NCBI RefSeq assembly: GCF_000455205.1
Contig: NZ_AUWQ01000066.1
Location: 1-64,000 of the forward strand
DNA from: Mycobacterium sp. UM_CSW
GTDB lineage: Bacteria > Actinomycetota > Actinomycetes > Mycobacteriales > Mycobacteriaceae
Direction of reading: 5' to 3'
Length of the DNA: 64,000 nt
The translations under genes were made by a program, and so were the position numbers. Shown piece by piece: positions 1 through 8,969 of this stretch; the stretch's first letter is position 1; every line of letters starts with the position of its first letter. The notes beneath the pieces are model-generated. The model saw only the letters and a list, made by a program, of their open reading frames with translations, had not been told where the DNA came from and did no database searches.

Positions 1-123
1 GATCGCGGCGTATTCGCCGTTCCCCGTCGACACAGCCACCACGCGAAGCAGTTCGGCGGCCAGCTCTCGCTTTCGGCACCCCACACACGTTCGCACGGGG
101 CCCGGAAGTTCGCGCTGGATCAC
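1..123 (-). CDS. ylxR: YlxR (DUF448) RNA-binding protein, 3' part missing
   Basis: Forty-one codons of a minus-strand reading frame run off the left edge. The GTG start at 123 has an in-frame TGA two codons upstream, so the start is well fixed. The visible N-terminus contains RTCVGCRKRE, the signature of the YlxR/DUF448 family, a small basic protein normally encoded directly after nusA. The gene lies 62 nt downstream of nusA on the same strand, the usual nusA-ylxR-infB arrangement. The family is thought to bind RNA; its role in mycobacteria is not settled. About half the protein lies outside the window. Confidence 0.85.
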   Translation of the reverse strand, partial: MIQRELPGPVRTCVGCRKRELAAELLRVVAVSTGNGEYAAI

Positions 124-185
124 GGCTCAGTCTAGCGTCACTTGACCGGAGGTCAGAACCGCCCGCGCGGGCCGGTTAGGTGAGG

Positions 186-1229
186 TCAGTGATCGTGTGC
201 CACCGGGTGACCGGCGCCGTGTTCGGCGTGGCTCTCGGCGTGCCCCGGGGAATCCCCGCGAATGTCGATGCGCCACCCGGTGAGTCGCGCGGCCAGCCGG
301 GCGTTCTGGCCCTCCTTGCCGATCGCGAGCGACAACTGGAAGTCGGGCACCACCACGCGGGCGGCCCGGGCCGTCTGGTCGATGACCGACACGGAGACCA
401 CCTTCGCCGGCGACAGCGCGTTGGCGACGAAGCGGGCCGGGTCCTCGTCGTAGTCGATGATGTCGATCTTCTCGCCGGAGAGCTCGCTCATCACGTTGCG
501 GACCCGCTGCCCCATCGGGCCGATGCAGGCGCCCTTCGCGTTGAGGCCGGGAACGTTCGAGCGCACCGCGATCTTGGAGCGGTGCCCGGCCTCCCGGGCC
601 ACCGCCACGATCTCCACCGACCCGTCGGCGATTTCCGGGACTTCCAGCGAAAACAGCTTGCGGACCAGGTTGGGGTGGGTGCGTGACAGCGTGATCACCG
701 GCTCGCGGGACCCGCGCGTCACGCCCACGACGTAGCAGCGAATCCGGTTGCCGTGCTCGTAGCTTTCGCCCGGGACCTGTTCGGCCGCCGGGATCACGCC
801 CTCGGAGGCCTTGGTCTCGCTGCCCATCCGCACCACGACGAGCCCGCGGGCGTTGGCCCGGCTGTCGCGCTGGATCACCCCGGCGACGATCTCCCCCTCG
901 CGGGTGGAGAACTCCCCGTAGGTGCGCTCGTTTTCGGCGTCCCGGAATCGCTGCAGCATCACCTGGCGGGCGGTCGTCGCGGCGATGCGTCCGAAACCCT
1001 CCGGGGTGTCGTCCCATTCGCTGATGACGTTGCCGTCCTCGTCGGTCTCCCGGGCCATCACGCGAACGACGCCGGTTTTGCGGTCGATCTCGATGGTCGC
1101 GTCCATCTGATGACCCTGGGTGTGCCGGTAGGCGGTGAGCAGCGCGGATTTGATCGTCTCGAGCAGCTCGTTGACCGAGATGCCCCGATCCACCTCGATC
1201 GCGTGCAATGCGGCCATGTCGATATTCAT
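186..1229 (-). CDS. nusA: Transcription termination/antitermination factor NusA
   Basis: A 347-residue protein matching mycobacterial NusA in length and order (M. tuberculosis Rv2841c). It binds RNA polymerase and nascent RNA and controls pausing, termination and rRNA antitermination. An N-terminal polymerase-binding domain covers about residues 1-130, followed by an S1 domain (about 135-200, including [11 protein letters not shown]) and two KH domains (about 200-340; [10 protein letters not shown] and [16 protein letters not shown] are the KH signatures). The acidic C-terminal repeats of E. coli NusA are absent, as expected in Actinobacteria. The ATG start overlaps the rimP stop by 4 nt (ATGA), indicating translational coupling. 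It ends in a short His-rich tail. Confidence 0.97.
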   Translation of the reverse strand: MNIDMAALHAIEVDRGISVNELLETIKSALLTAYRHTQGHQMDATIEIDRKTGVVRVMARETDEDGNVISEWDDTPEGFGRIAATTARQVMLQRFRDAENERTYGEFSTREGEIVAGVIQRDSRANARGLVVVRMGSETKASEGVIPAAEQVPGESYEHGNRIRCYVVGVTRGSREPVITLSRTHPNLVRKLFSLEVPEIADGSVEIVAVAREAGHRSKIAVRSNVPGLNAKGACIGPMGQRVRNVMSELSGEKIDIIDYDEDPARFVANALSPAKVVSVSVIDQTARAARVVVPDFQLSLAIGKEGQNARLAARLTGWRIDIRGDSPGHAESHAEHGAGHPVAHDH

Positions 1230-1777
1230 GTTCCGGCCTCCGTCCTGTCCGGCCGCCCCGCCTCAGCCAATCCAGCCAGTTCCAGCTCCGCCCGGGCTGG
1301 CGGTGAAAACTCAACCTGCACAACGGCTTTCACGATTTCGGCGCGGGGGATCTCGCGTACTGCCCAGTCCCGGCCGGCGCGAACCACCAGCGCGACCGTG
1401 CCGTCGCGGGTCTCACCGACCCGGCCGGTGAGCTGCGATCCGTCCGACAACGCGACCTCGACCTTGCGGCCACGGGCGCGGCGGAAGTGTTTCTCGCTGG
1501 TCAGCGGGCGGTCCACGCCCGGCGAACTGACCTCCAGCACGTAGCTGTCGCGGAAGGCGCCGGCGATGTCCGAGCCGTCCAGCAAAGCCGATGCCGAACG
1601 GGACAGGGTGGCGATCGTGTCGAGGTCGAGGGGCTCGTCGCCGTCGGCGATCACGGTGATCCGCGGCGGACGCGCGCGGCTGTCGATGACCACGTCTTCG
1701 ATTTCGTAACCGGCGCGCGCGAATTCTCCGTCGAGTAGCTCGATCACCTGCGTCTGCGAAGGTAGCCCGGTGGTCAC
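1226..1777 (-). CDS. rimP: Ribosome maturation factor RimP
   Basis: A 183-residue protein starting at GTG 1777, first gene of the rimP-nusA-ylxR transcription unit. RimP assists maturation of the 30S subunit. An N-terminal alpha/beta domain (about residues 1-95, with the family sequence [13 protein letters not shown] near its end) is followed by an SH3-like domain (about 100-165). The stop codon overlaps the nusA start. The promoter of the unit should lie in 1778-1959, shared with the divergent lipoprotein gene; that gap also contains two adjacent copies of ggtggtttccg (about 1830-1852). Confidence 0.95.
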   Translation of the reverse strand: MTTGLPSQTQVIELLDGEFARAGYEIEDVVIDSRARPPRITVIADGDEPLDLDTIATLSRSASALLDGSDIAGAFRDSYVLEVSSPGVDRPLTSEKHFRRARGRKVEVALSDGSQLTGRVGETRDGTVALVVRAGRDWAVREIPRAEIVKAVVQVEFSPPARAELELAGLAEAGRPDRTEAGT

Positions 1778-1959
1778 GGCGAGCTCCTCATCTTGAGTTG
1801 TCCGGTCATCTGGCGGATGTCGCCACCCAGGTGGTTTCCGGGTGGTTTCCGGTGTCAGTCAGCTACCCACGATACGCCAGGAAACGCCCATAACGGCGTG
1901 ATCGTGCGTGGTCACGGTCCTTGGACCGGCCCCCCTTCTCGCAATGGCAGGATGTTGCT

Positions 1960-2493
1960 GTGCCTAGCGCAGTACCGGTTACCAACCGGCGGGGTGTGCT
2001 CGCCGGCGCCGCAGCCCTTGCTGCGCTCGGGGTGGTCGCGTCCGCCTGCGGCGAACCGCAGCCGAAACCGCCCGCCGTCGAAAACCTGTTGGGGCCGCTG
2101 GACCAGGCCCGCAAAGACAGCGCGTTGGCCGGGGCGGCCGCCACGGCCGTGGGTCTCGCGCCCCAGGTCGCGGCCGCGCTGACCGTCGTCGCGACCCAAC
2201 GCGCCGCACACGCCCGCGCGCTGTCCACGGAGATCTCCAGGGCGGCGGGCAAGCTCACCGCGTCGTCGAGCGAGACCACCAGCCCCAGCCCCACCCCCGC
2301 CCCGCCGCCGGGCCCGCCGCCGCCACCGCCGCCGGTGCCGGACGTGATCAACTCGCTGCGCGCGTCCGCGGAGAACGCCAGCCGGCTGGTGACGACGGAG
2401 TCCGGCTACCGGTCCGGGCTGCTCGCGTCGATCGCCGCGTCGTGCACGGCGTCCGCGACCGTGGCGCTGGTGCCCGGGGGGCCGTCGATATGA
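1960..2493 (+). CDS. Ala/Pro-rich lipoprotein, Rv2843-like
   Basis: A 177-residue secreted protein of unknown function. The GTG at 1960 is preferred over the upstream TTG at 1921 because it follows a purine-rich AGGA and places the signal peptide at the N-terminus: an NRRG twin arginine, a hydrophobic stretch and a lipobox-like VASAC, suggesting a Tat-exported, lipidated protein. The mature part is alanine-rich and helical. A proline tract (PPPGPPPPPPPVP, about residues 122-134) acts as a hinge before the last 45 residues. It is followed after 13 nt by the DUF4439 gene, the same pair as Rv2843-Rv2844 in M. tuberculosis, so the two probably act together. Confidence 0.8.
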   Translation: MPSAVPVTNRRGVLAGAAALAALGVVASACGEPQPKPPAVENLLGPLDQARKDSALAGAAATAVGLAPQVAAALTVVATQRAAHARALSTEISRAAGKLTASSSETTSPSPTPAPPPGPPPPPPPVPDVINSLRASAENASRLVTTESGYRSGLLASIAASCTASATVALVPGGPSI

Positions 2494-2506
2494 GTTCCGG
2501 CTCGAT

Positions 2507-2953
2507 ATGACAACAGGAAAGGACGCCGACAACGCGGCCCTGTGCGACGCGCTGGCCATCGAGCACTCGACGATTTACGGCTACGGCATCGTGTCGGCGC
2601 TGTCGCCGCCAAGCGTCAACGACATGGTGGTGGAGGCCCTGGGCCAGCACCGCCAACGCCGCGACGACGTGATCGCGATGCTGGCCGCGCGAAAGGTCAA
2701 CGCGCCGGTCGCCGCCGCGGGCTACCAGTTGCCGATGCTGGTGGGCAGCCCGGCCGACGCGGCGCGGCTGGCGGCCCGCATGGAGAACGACTGCTCGACG
2801 GCGTGGCGCGCCGTCATCGAGCATGCGGAGACGGCGGACGACCGCGCGTTTGCATCCAACGCCCTGATGCAGAGCACGGTCATGGCCGCCAGGTGGAACC
2901 GCGTGCTGGGCGCCTGGCCCATCACGACGAGCTTCCCGGGCGGCAACGAGTAG
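2507..2953 (+). CDS. Ferritin-like DUF4439 protein, Rv2844-like
   Basis: A 148-residue protein of the ferritin-like DUF4439 family. It is predicted to form a helical bundle: an early helix carries E and H (ALAIEHSTIYGYG), a second has LGQHRQRRD, and later helices carry ENDCSTAW and VIEHAE. These E and H positions resemble a ferritin-like di-metal pattern but have not been checked structurally. It has no signal peptide. It sits 13 nt behind the lipoprotein gene and ends 6 nt before the convergent proS stop. Function unknown. Confidence 0.8.
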   Translation: MTTGKDADNAALCDALAIEHSTIYGYGIVSALSPPSVNDMVVEALGQHRQRRDDVIAMLAARKVNAPVAAAGYQLPMLVGSPADAARLAARMENDCSTAWRAVIEHAETADDRAFASNALMQSTVMAARWNRVLGAWPITTSFPGGNE

Positions 2954-2959
2954 CCCGCG

Positions 2960-4708
2960 CTAGGAGTCCAGGGCCGCCACGATGTCGGTGGCCAGCGATT
3001 CGCCCACCGCGAGCTCGCGGGTCTGTCCGCCGAAGCGATCCCGCAGCTCGACCACGCCGTCGGCCCAGCCCCGCCCCACCACGACGATCCGCGGCACGCC
3101 CAGCAGCTCGGCGTCCTTGAACTTCACCCCGGGCGACGCCTGGCGGTCGTCGAGCAGCACTTCGAGACCCAGCCGATCCAGGTCGTCGGCCAGCGCGATC
3201 GCCCCGGCGCGGGCCTGGTCGTCCTTGTTGGCGATGACCAGGTGGACGTCGAACGGCGCCACGGCCGACGGCCAGCGCAGGCCCAGCTCGTCGTGGTGCT
3301 GCTCGGCGATGACGGCCACCATCCGCGAGACGCCCAGGCCGTAGGAGCCCATGGTCAGGCGCACCGGCTTGCCGTTCTCGCCGAGGACGTCGACGGTGAA
3401 GGCGTCGGTGTATTTGCGGCCGAGCTGGAAGATGTGCCCGATCTCGATGCCGCGCGCGGACACCAGTGGGCCCGCCCCGTCCGGGGACGGGTCGCCGTCG
3501 CGCACCTCGGCGGCCTCGATGGTGCCGTCGGCTGTGAAGTCCCGGCCCGCGACCAGCCCGACGACGTGCCGGCCGGGCTCGTCGGCCCCGGTGATCCAGC
3601 TGGTGCCGTCCACCACCCGCGGGTCGACGAGATAGCGAACGCCGTTGTCCCGCAACGCTTTCGGCCCGATATAACCCTTCACCAGAAACGGGTACTTGGC
3701 GAAGTCGGCGTCGTCGAGCAGGGCGTAGTCGGCCGGTTCCAGCGCCGCGCCCAGCCGCTTGTCGTCCACCTCGCGGTCGCCGGGCACCCCGACGGCCAGC
3801 AGCTCCCACTCCCCGCCGGGCTGGCGGACCTTGAGCAGGACGTTCTTCAAGGTGTCGGCCGCGGTGATCTCGCGGCCCAGGTCGGCGCCGTTGGCCCAGG
3901 CGACCAGGGTGGCGATCGTCGGGGTGTCGCCGGTGTCGTGGACTACCGCCTCGGGCAGCCCGTCGATCGGGCGTGCCTCGGGGCGGGCGGTGACGACCGC
4001 CTCGACGTTGGCCGCGTACCCGGACTCCAGGCAGCGCACGAAGGTGTCCTCGCCGACTTCGCTCTCGGCCAGGAATTCCTCGGACGCGCTGCCGCCCATC
4101 GCGCCCGACACCGCCGACACGATGACGTAGCGCACCTGCAGCCGCTCGAAGATGCGCTGATACGCCTCACGGTGCGCGTGATAGGCGGCCTTGAGCCCGG
4201 CGTCGTCGATGTCGAACGAGTAGGAGTCCTTCATCACGAACTCCCGGACCCGCAGGATGCCGGCCCGCGGCCGCGCCTCGTCGCGGTACTTGTTCTGGAT
4301 CTGGAACAGCAGCAGCGGAAAGTCCTTGTAGGAGCTGTATTCGCCCTTGACGGTCAGGGCGAAGAGCTCCTCGTGCGTGGGTCCCAGCAGGTAGTCGTTG
4401 CCGCGGCGGTCCTGCAGGCGGAACACGCCGTCGCCGTATTCGGTCCACCGGTTCGTCGTCTCGTACGGCGCGCGCGGCAGTAGGGCCGGGAACAGGATCT
4501 CCTGCCCGCCGATCGCGTTCATCTCGTCGCGGACGATCCGTTCGATCTTGCGCAGCACCCGCAGCCCGAGGGGCAGCCAGCTGTACAGCCCGGGCGCGAT
4601 GGGCCGGACGTAGCCGGCGCGAATGAGCAGCTTGTGGCTGGGCACTTCGGCGTCGGCGGGGTCGTCGCGCAGGGTGCGCAGGAACAGCTCGGACATCCGG
4701 GTGATCAC
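2960..4708 (-). CDS. proS: Prolyl-tRNA synthetase
   Basis: A 582-residue class II aminoacyl-tRNA synthetase that charges tRNA-Pro, the length usual for mycobacterial ProS (Rv2845c). Motif 2 is seen at about residues 140-165 ([18 protein letters not shown]). An insertion between motifs 2 and 3 (about 225-400) is the bacterial editing (YbaK/INS) domain. Motif 3 lies near residue 445 ([12 protein letters not shown]) and the anticodon-binding domain closes the protein. Translation probably starts at GTG 4708; ATG 4696 ([10 protein letters not shown]) is an alternative. Cytoplasmic and essential. It is single and convergent with the DUF4439 gene. Confidence 0.97.
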   Translation of the reverse strand: MITRMSELFLRTLRDDPADAEVPSHKLLIRAGYVRPIAPGLYSWLPLGLRVLRKIERIVRDEMNAIGGQEILFPALLPRAPYETTNRWTEYGDGVFRLQDRRGNDYLLGPTHEELFALTVKGEYSSYKDFPLLLFQIQNKYRDEARPRAGILRVREFVMKDSYSFDIDDAGLKAAYHAHREAYQRIFERLQVRYVIVSAVSGAMGGSASEEFLAESEVGEDTFVRCLESGYAANVEAVVTARPEARPIDGLPEAVVHDTGDTPTIATLVAWANGADLGREITAADTLKNVLLKVRQPGGEWELLAVGVPGDREVDDKRLGAALEPADYALLDDADFAKYPFLVKGYIGPKALRDNGVRYLVDPRVVDGTSWITGADEPGRHVVGLVAGRDFTADGTIEAAEVRDGDPSPDGAGPLVSARGIEIGHIFQLGRKYTDAFTVDVLGENGKPVRLTMGSYGLGVSRMVAVIAEQHHDELGLRWPSAVAPFDVHLVIANKDDQARAGAIALADDLDRLGLEVLLDDRQASPGVKFKDAELLGVPRIVVVGRGWADGVVELRDRFGGQTRELAVGESLATDIVAALDS

Positions 4709-4809
4709 AGCGGGCCAGCCTAGCCAGTGGCGTGGGCCTGCCGAAAATCGTCGCCTCGTGTGCCCGGAAACTCAGCTTCTCCTCAGCGGCGCGCGATACG
4801 TTGACGCGC

Positions 4810-6048
4810 ATGGGCACGTCCGTGACGGGCGGGGGCTCCGGTGACCGGAGCCGGCCCCTGCTGGCGACCATGACCGCCCTGTATTTGCTCGAGCTGATCG
4901 GAATCCTTTGCGCGGCAACGGCTTTCGCTGCCCACGGCGCCGGATTGCCGACGCTGGCCCTGCTCGGGGCGGCGGCACTAGTGGGCTGGCACGCGATGCG
5001 ACTGCTGCAGGGCCGACGGGTGTTGGACGTGGCCGGCCTGGCCGTCCAGTCGATGCTGCTGATCGGCGCGATCGCGCTGGCGACCCAGCGACCGGCCGCC
5101 GGTGTGGCGGGCGTGGTGGTGGCGGCCGGCGTGCTCGCGGCGTGGGGCCGGCTGGGCAGGCCCACCCTTCCGGTCCTGCCGGTGACGGCGACGGCCGAGG
5201 TCCCGAGCGGGTCGGATGGGGTCAGGCCGGGCCTCGGTGGCGTCGTCCTGGTGCTCCTCACGTCGGCGCTGGTGTTGGCCGCCCTGTCGGTGCGCGGCGG
5301 AATCGTGATCGGGATGGTCGTGCTGGCGGTCATCTTCATTCCGCTCGAGCGGCTGTTCGCGCTGCGGCCGCGCCGGATTCTGCGGGCGGGATGGCGTACC
5401 GACCTGGTGCACTACCTGGTCAACGGGGCCGCGCTCAAGGTGGGGACCGTCGTCGCGGTGGTGGTGGTCGGCACCGTCCTGCGGGCCTTCGTCCCGCCGC
5501 CCGTCCGGTCCGCGATCGCCGCGAGTCCGGGTTGGACGCAGATCATCGCCGCGCTGGCGATCGCCACGGTCGGCGGCTACGCGGGGCACCGCGCCGCGCA
5601 CGAGGTTCCGCTGTTGTGGCGGTTCCACCGCGTGCACCACAGCATCCGCGAAATGGACTGGCTCGCCGCCAGTCACCTGCATCCGCTGGATCAGATCTTC
5701 ATCCGGTCCTGCGCGGTGCTGCCGCTGTATGCGCTGGGGTTCGGTCGAATCAGCCTGGGCGCCTTCGTGGTGCTGACCACGCTGCAGGCGATCTTCATCC
5801 ACGCCAATGTGCGGCTCACGTTCGGCCCACTGAGGTGGGTGATCGCGACCCCGCAGTTCCACCATTGGCATCACGCCCGCGATCCCCGGGCGTACAACTC
5901 CAACTACGCCGGGGAGTTCCCGGCCGTCGACGCGCTGTTCGGCACCCTGTACCTACCCGCCCACGGCTGGCCCGCGCAGTACGGCATCGACGAGGGCGAA
6001 CCCGTGGGGTATTTGCGGCAACTGGTGTGGCCGCTGCGGGCGGGGTGA
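4810..6048 (+). CDS. Membrane-bound fatty acid hydroxylase/sterol desaturase family protein
   Basis: A 412-residue integral membrane protein. The first half has several hydrophobic segments that match nothing I recognise. The second half (about residues 270-400) carries the His clusters of the fatty acid hydroxylase superfamily: HRAAHE, HRVHHS, HLHP, HANV and FHHWHH. These bind a di-iron centre that oxidises C-H bonds of lipids or sterols at the membrane. The ATG at 4810 was chosen; the frame stays open to 4732 but that extension looks non-coding. It is not present between proS and efpA in M. tuberculosis. Substrate unknown. Confidence 0.85.
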   Translation: MGTSVTGGGSGDRSRPLLATMTALYLLELIGILCAATAFAAHGAGLPTLALLGAAALVGWHAMRLLQGRRVLDVAGLAVQSMLLIGAIALATQRPAAGVAGVVVAAGVLAAWGRLGRPTLPVLPVTATAEVPSGSDGVRPGLGGVVLVLLTSALVLAALSVRGGIVIGMVVLAVIFIPLERLFALRPRRILRAGWRTDLVHYLVNGAALKVGTVVAVVVVGTVLRAFVPPPVRSAIAASPGWTQIIAALAIATVGGYAGHRAAHEVPLLWRFHRVHHSIREMDWLAASHLHPLDQIFIRSCAVLPLYALGFGRISLGAFVVLTTLQAIFIHANVRLTFGPLRWVIATPQFHHWHHARDPRAYNSNYAGEFPAVDALFGTLYLPAHGWPAQYGIDEGEPVGYLRQLVWPLRAG

Positions 6049-6061
6049 CCGCGCGCGAAGA

Positions 6062-6122
6062 CGCGAAAGTGCAACTGGCGACGCATTCCCCGAGTAAGAC
6101 CGTCGCTACCGGCACTCTCGCG
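6062..6122. terminator. Nested inverted repeat between convergent genes
   Basis: An 11-nt arm (cgcgaaagtgc, 6062-6072) pairs with gcactctcgcg (6112-6122) with one mismatch. Inside it, gcgacg (6078-6083) pairs with cgtcgc (6101-6106). The element lies between the stop codons of the hydroxylase gene (+) and efpA (-), so it could end transcription from both sides. There is no U-tract, which is common in mycobacteria. Termination is inferred. Confidence 0.5.
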
Positions 6123-6137
6123 GCGAGTTACGGGAGG

Positions 6138-7730
6138 CTAGAGCTCGCCGGCGTCGAGCGCGTCCTTGACCTCTTGCGCGTGGGCCACCTGCTCGGGGGT
6201 GTAGCCGATGAGCAGCGCCGCGCCGCCGACGATGACGGCCACGCCGGCCACCCACAGCAGCCCGTAGGTATAGCCGTGATCGAGCGCCTGCAACTGCGCG
6301 GCGTTCATGAACTTCACCGGGCCGTTGGTGCCGCCCAGGTACAGCGTGCGCGAGGTGATCACGGCCTGGATGACGGCCAGCACCAGCGGGCCGCCCAGGC
6401 TCTGCAGCATCAGCGCGATCGCCGACACCGGGCCGATCTGGTCGAAGCCGACACCGGCGATCGCCGACAGGGTCAGCGGGACCACACAAATGCCGATCCC
6501 GATCCCGCCCACGATGATCGGCAGCACCAGGTTGGGGAAGTACGGCACGCCGCGGTGCATGAAAAGCGAGCCGTAGATCATCGCCCAGAAGAGCAGGAGC
6601 CCGCCGCCGATCGTCAGCACCCGCGGTGAGAACCGCGACACCAGCTGCGACGACAGACCGAGGCCGATGCCCATCGCGATGACGAACGGGATGAAGCCGA
6701 CACCCGCCCGCAGCGCGCTGTAGCCGAGGATGTCCTGCACGTACAGGCCGATGCACACCGTCAGGCTGAACATGAGTCCGCCAGCCAGGAAGATCGCGGC
6801 GAACGTGACCAGCCGGTTGCGGTCGCGGAACAGCTCGAACGGGACGACAGGGTTCGCGGCGGTGCGCTCGACGACGATGAAGGCCAGGGCCGCCGCCAGG
6901 GCCACCGCGGCCGAGCCGATGGTGGTGACCGAGACCCAGCCCTTCTCCGGACCCATCGAGAAGGCGAAGACGGCGGCGGTACAGGCCAGCGTGGCCAGCA
7001 TGGCGCCGGTCGCGTCCAGCTTCATCCGCTCCCGGTTGGTTTCGCGCAGCGCGGTGCGGGCCAGGTAGATCATCACCAGCCCGATCGGCACGTTCACCAG
7101 GAAGGCCAGCCGCCAGGACAGCTCGGTCAGCGCGCCGCCGACGACGAGGCCCATCACGGAGCCGATCGCGGTCATCGCGGCGAACACGGCCGTCGCGGCG
7201 TTACGAGCCGGCCCCTTCGGAAAGGTGGTCGCCACCAGCGCCAGACCGGTCGGCGACGCGATGGCCGAACCGATGCCCTGCAGCAGCCGGGCGATGACCA
7301 TGGTCGCCTCGTCCCAAGCCACCGCGCACAGCACGGAGGAGATGGTGAACAGCGCGACGCCGACGATGAACGTGCGCTTGCGCCCGATGGTGTCGCCGAG
7401 GCGACCACCCAGGAGCATCAGCCCGCCGAACGTCAGCACGTACGCGGTGATCACCCAGCTGCGACCGGCGTCGGAGAGGCTCAGGTCGTTCTGGATCCTG
7501 GGCAGCGCCACGATGGCGATCGTGCTGTCCATGGTCGCCAGCAGCTGCATGCCACCGATAGCGATCACGGCCGCGATGAAGCGCCATGAAGGCAGCCACG
7601 TAGGCGAATACCGGCCGATACGTGAGGAGGCGGTCTCCGCCGGCGGCGTAGCGCGCACCGGGGCCGGACGATCGGGGCGTGCGGAGGTCCAGTTTTGGGC
7701 CGCGCGCTCTGCGTCGTTGAGAGCCGTCAT
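6138..7730 (-). CDS. efpA: EfpA-type MFS drug efflux transporter (DHA2 family)
   Basis: A 530-residue inner-membrane protein with about 14 hydrophobic segments after a 50-residue hydrophilic N-terminus, typical of the QacA/DHA2 family. The MFS loop motif appears as GGRLGDTIGRKRTF, and helix 1 carries the DHA2-type MDSTIAIVALPRIQ. Gene order matches M. tuberculosis efpA (Rv2846c), an efflux protein induced by isoniazid. It starts at ATG 7730, only 33 nt after cysG. That gap is AT-rich (cttaagatccttttaa) and may hold its own promoter. It likely exports lipophilic compounds by proton exchange. Confidence 0.95.
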   Translation of the reverse strand: MTALNDAERAAQNWTSARPDRPAPVRATPPAETASSRIGRYSPTWLPSWRFIAAVIAIGGMQLLATMDSTIAIVALPRIQNDLSLSDAGRSWVITAYVLTFGGLMLLGGRLGDTIGRKRTFIVGVALFTISSVLCAVAWDEATMVIARLLQGIGSAIASPTGLALVATTFPKGPARNAATAVFAAMTAIGSVMGLVVGGALTELSWRLAFLVNVPIGLVMIYLARTALRETNRERMKLDATGAMLATLACTAAVFAFSMGPEKGWVSVTTIGSAAVALAAALAFIVVERTAANPVVPFELFRDRNRLVTFAAIFLAGGLMFSLTVCIGLYVQDILGYSALRAGVGFIPFVIAMGIGLGLSSQLVSRFSPRVLTIGGGLLLFWAMIYGSLFMHRGVPYFPNLVLPIIVGGIGIGICVVPLTLSAIAGVGFDQIGPVSAIALMLQSLGGPLVLAVIQAVITSRTLYLGGTNGPVKFMNAAQLQALDHGYTYGLLWVAGVAVIVGGAALLIGYTPEQVAHAQEVKDALDAGEL

Positions 7731-7763
7731 AATGGGTTACCTTACAGTAATCTTAAGATCCTT

Positions 7764-8960
7764 TTAAACGCCGAACGCAGCTACGGCCCCGATCACGATG
7801 ATCGCCGGAGGTCGGATCCCCTCGGCGCGGATCTTTTCCGGCGTGTCGGCGAGGGTGGCCCGCAACGTGTGCTGAGCTGCGGTTGTCCCGTGCTGGACCA
7901 CCAGCACCGGCGTATCCGCAGGTCGGCCGCCCTTCAGCAGCACGTCGACGAACTGCTCGATGCGTTCGACGGCCATCAGCAAAACAATGGTGCCCCGCAT
8001 CGCGGCCAATGCATCCCAATTCACTAACGATTCGGGGTGGCCCGGCGCAACGTGCCCGCTGACCACCACGAACTCGTGATTTATCGCCCGGTGCGTGACC
8101 GGAACGCCCGCCAGCGCGGGCACGCCTATGGCACTTGTCACACCGGGCACCACGGTCACCGGAATTCCGGCTTCGGCGCATGCCAGCACCTCCTCATACC
8201 CGCGCGCGAAGACGAAGGGGTCCCCGCCCTTGAGGCGGACGACGAAGCTGCCGGATCGGGCCCGCTCGATCATGACGTGGTTGATCGCGTCCTGGGCCAT
8301 GGCGCGCCCGTACGGGATCTTGGCCGCGTCGATGACCTCCACGTGCGGCGGCAGCTCCGCGAGCAGTTCCGGCGGCGCGAGCCGGTCGGCGACCACGACG
8401 TCGGCCTGGGCGAGCAGCCGCCGCCCGCGCACGGTGATCAGTTCGGGGTCGCCGGGGCCGCCGCCGACCAGCGCCACCCCGCCGCGCACTACGTCGGAGC
8501 TCTCGGCCGTGATGACCCCCTGCTGCAGGGCCTCCCGGATGGCCGACCGGATAGCCGCGGACCGGCGGTGCTCGCCGCCGGCGAGCACCCCAACCGACAG
8601 GCCCGCGTAGCTGAAGGTCGCCGGGGTGACCGCGGTTCCTTCGACGGCGATGTCCGCGCGGACGCAGAAGATCTGGTTGCGTTCGGCCTCGGCGACGACG
8701 GCGGCATTAACCCGGGCGTCGTCGGTGGCCGCGATCGCGTACCAGGCCCCGTCGAGGTCGCCGTCGCGGTATTCGCGCACCGACAGGACGATTCCGCTCA
8801 TCGCCTCGACGGCCGGGGTGGCGGTGCGCGTGATGACGTGTACGTCGGCGCCGCTGGCGATGAGCAGGGGCAACCGGCGCTGGGCGACGGTCCCGCCGCC
8901 GACCACGACGACCTTCTTGCCGGCCAGCCGCAGTCCGGCCAGGTAGGCGTTGTCGGTCAC
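7764..8960 (-). CDS. cysG: Siroheme synthase CysG-type: precorrin-2 dehydrogenase plus SUMT
   Basis: A 398-residue two-domain enzyme that methylates uroporphyrinogen III to precorrin-2 and oxidises precorrin-2. Residues 1-150 form the NAD-binding dehydrogenase/ferrochelatase part (KKVVVVGGGTVAQRR). Residues about 160-398 form the SAM-dependent uroporphyrinogen-III C-methyltransferase (VGGGPGDPELITVRG; RLKGGDPFVFARG). It starts with GTG at 8960 and corresponds to Rv2847c. It lies 9 nt downstream of cobB and supplies precorrin-2, the branch point to siroheme and cobalamin. Confidence 0.95.
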   Translation of the reverse strand: MTDNAYLAGLRLAGKKVVVVGGGTVAQRRLPLLIASGADVHVITRTATPAVEAMSGIVLSVREYRDGDLDGAWYAIAATDDARVNAAVVAEAERNQIFCVRADIAVEGTAVTPATFSYAGLSVGVLAGGEHRRSAAIRSAIREALQQGVITAESSDVVRGGVALVGGGPGDPELITVRGRRLLAQADVVVADRLAPPELLAELPPHVEVIDAAKIPYGRAMAQDAINHVMIERARSGSFVVRLKGGDPFVFARGYEEVLACAEAGIPVTVVPGVTSAIGVPALAGVPVTHRAINHEFVVVSGHVAPGHPESLVNWDALAAMRGTIVLLMAVERIEQFVDVLLKGGRPADTPVLVVQHGTTAAQHTLRATLADTPEKIRAEGIRPPAIIVIGAVAAFGV

Positions 8961-8969
8961 GCGGCAAGC

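Noticed and set aside
7731-7763. IdeR-type iron box before efpA (taaggtaaccc)
   Set aside because: Only half of the 19-bp consensus is present and the other half does not match.
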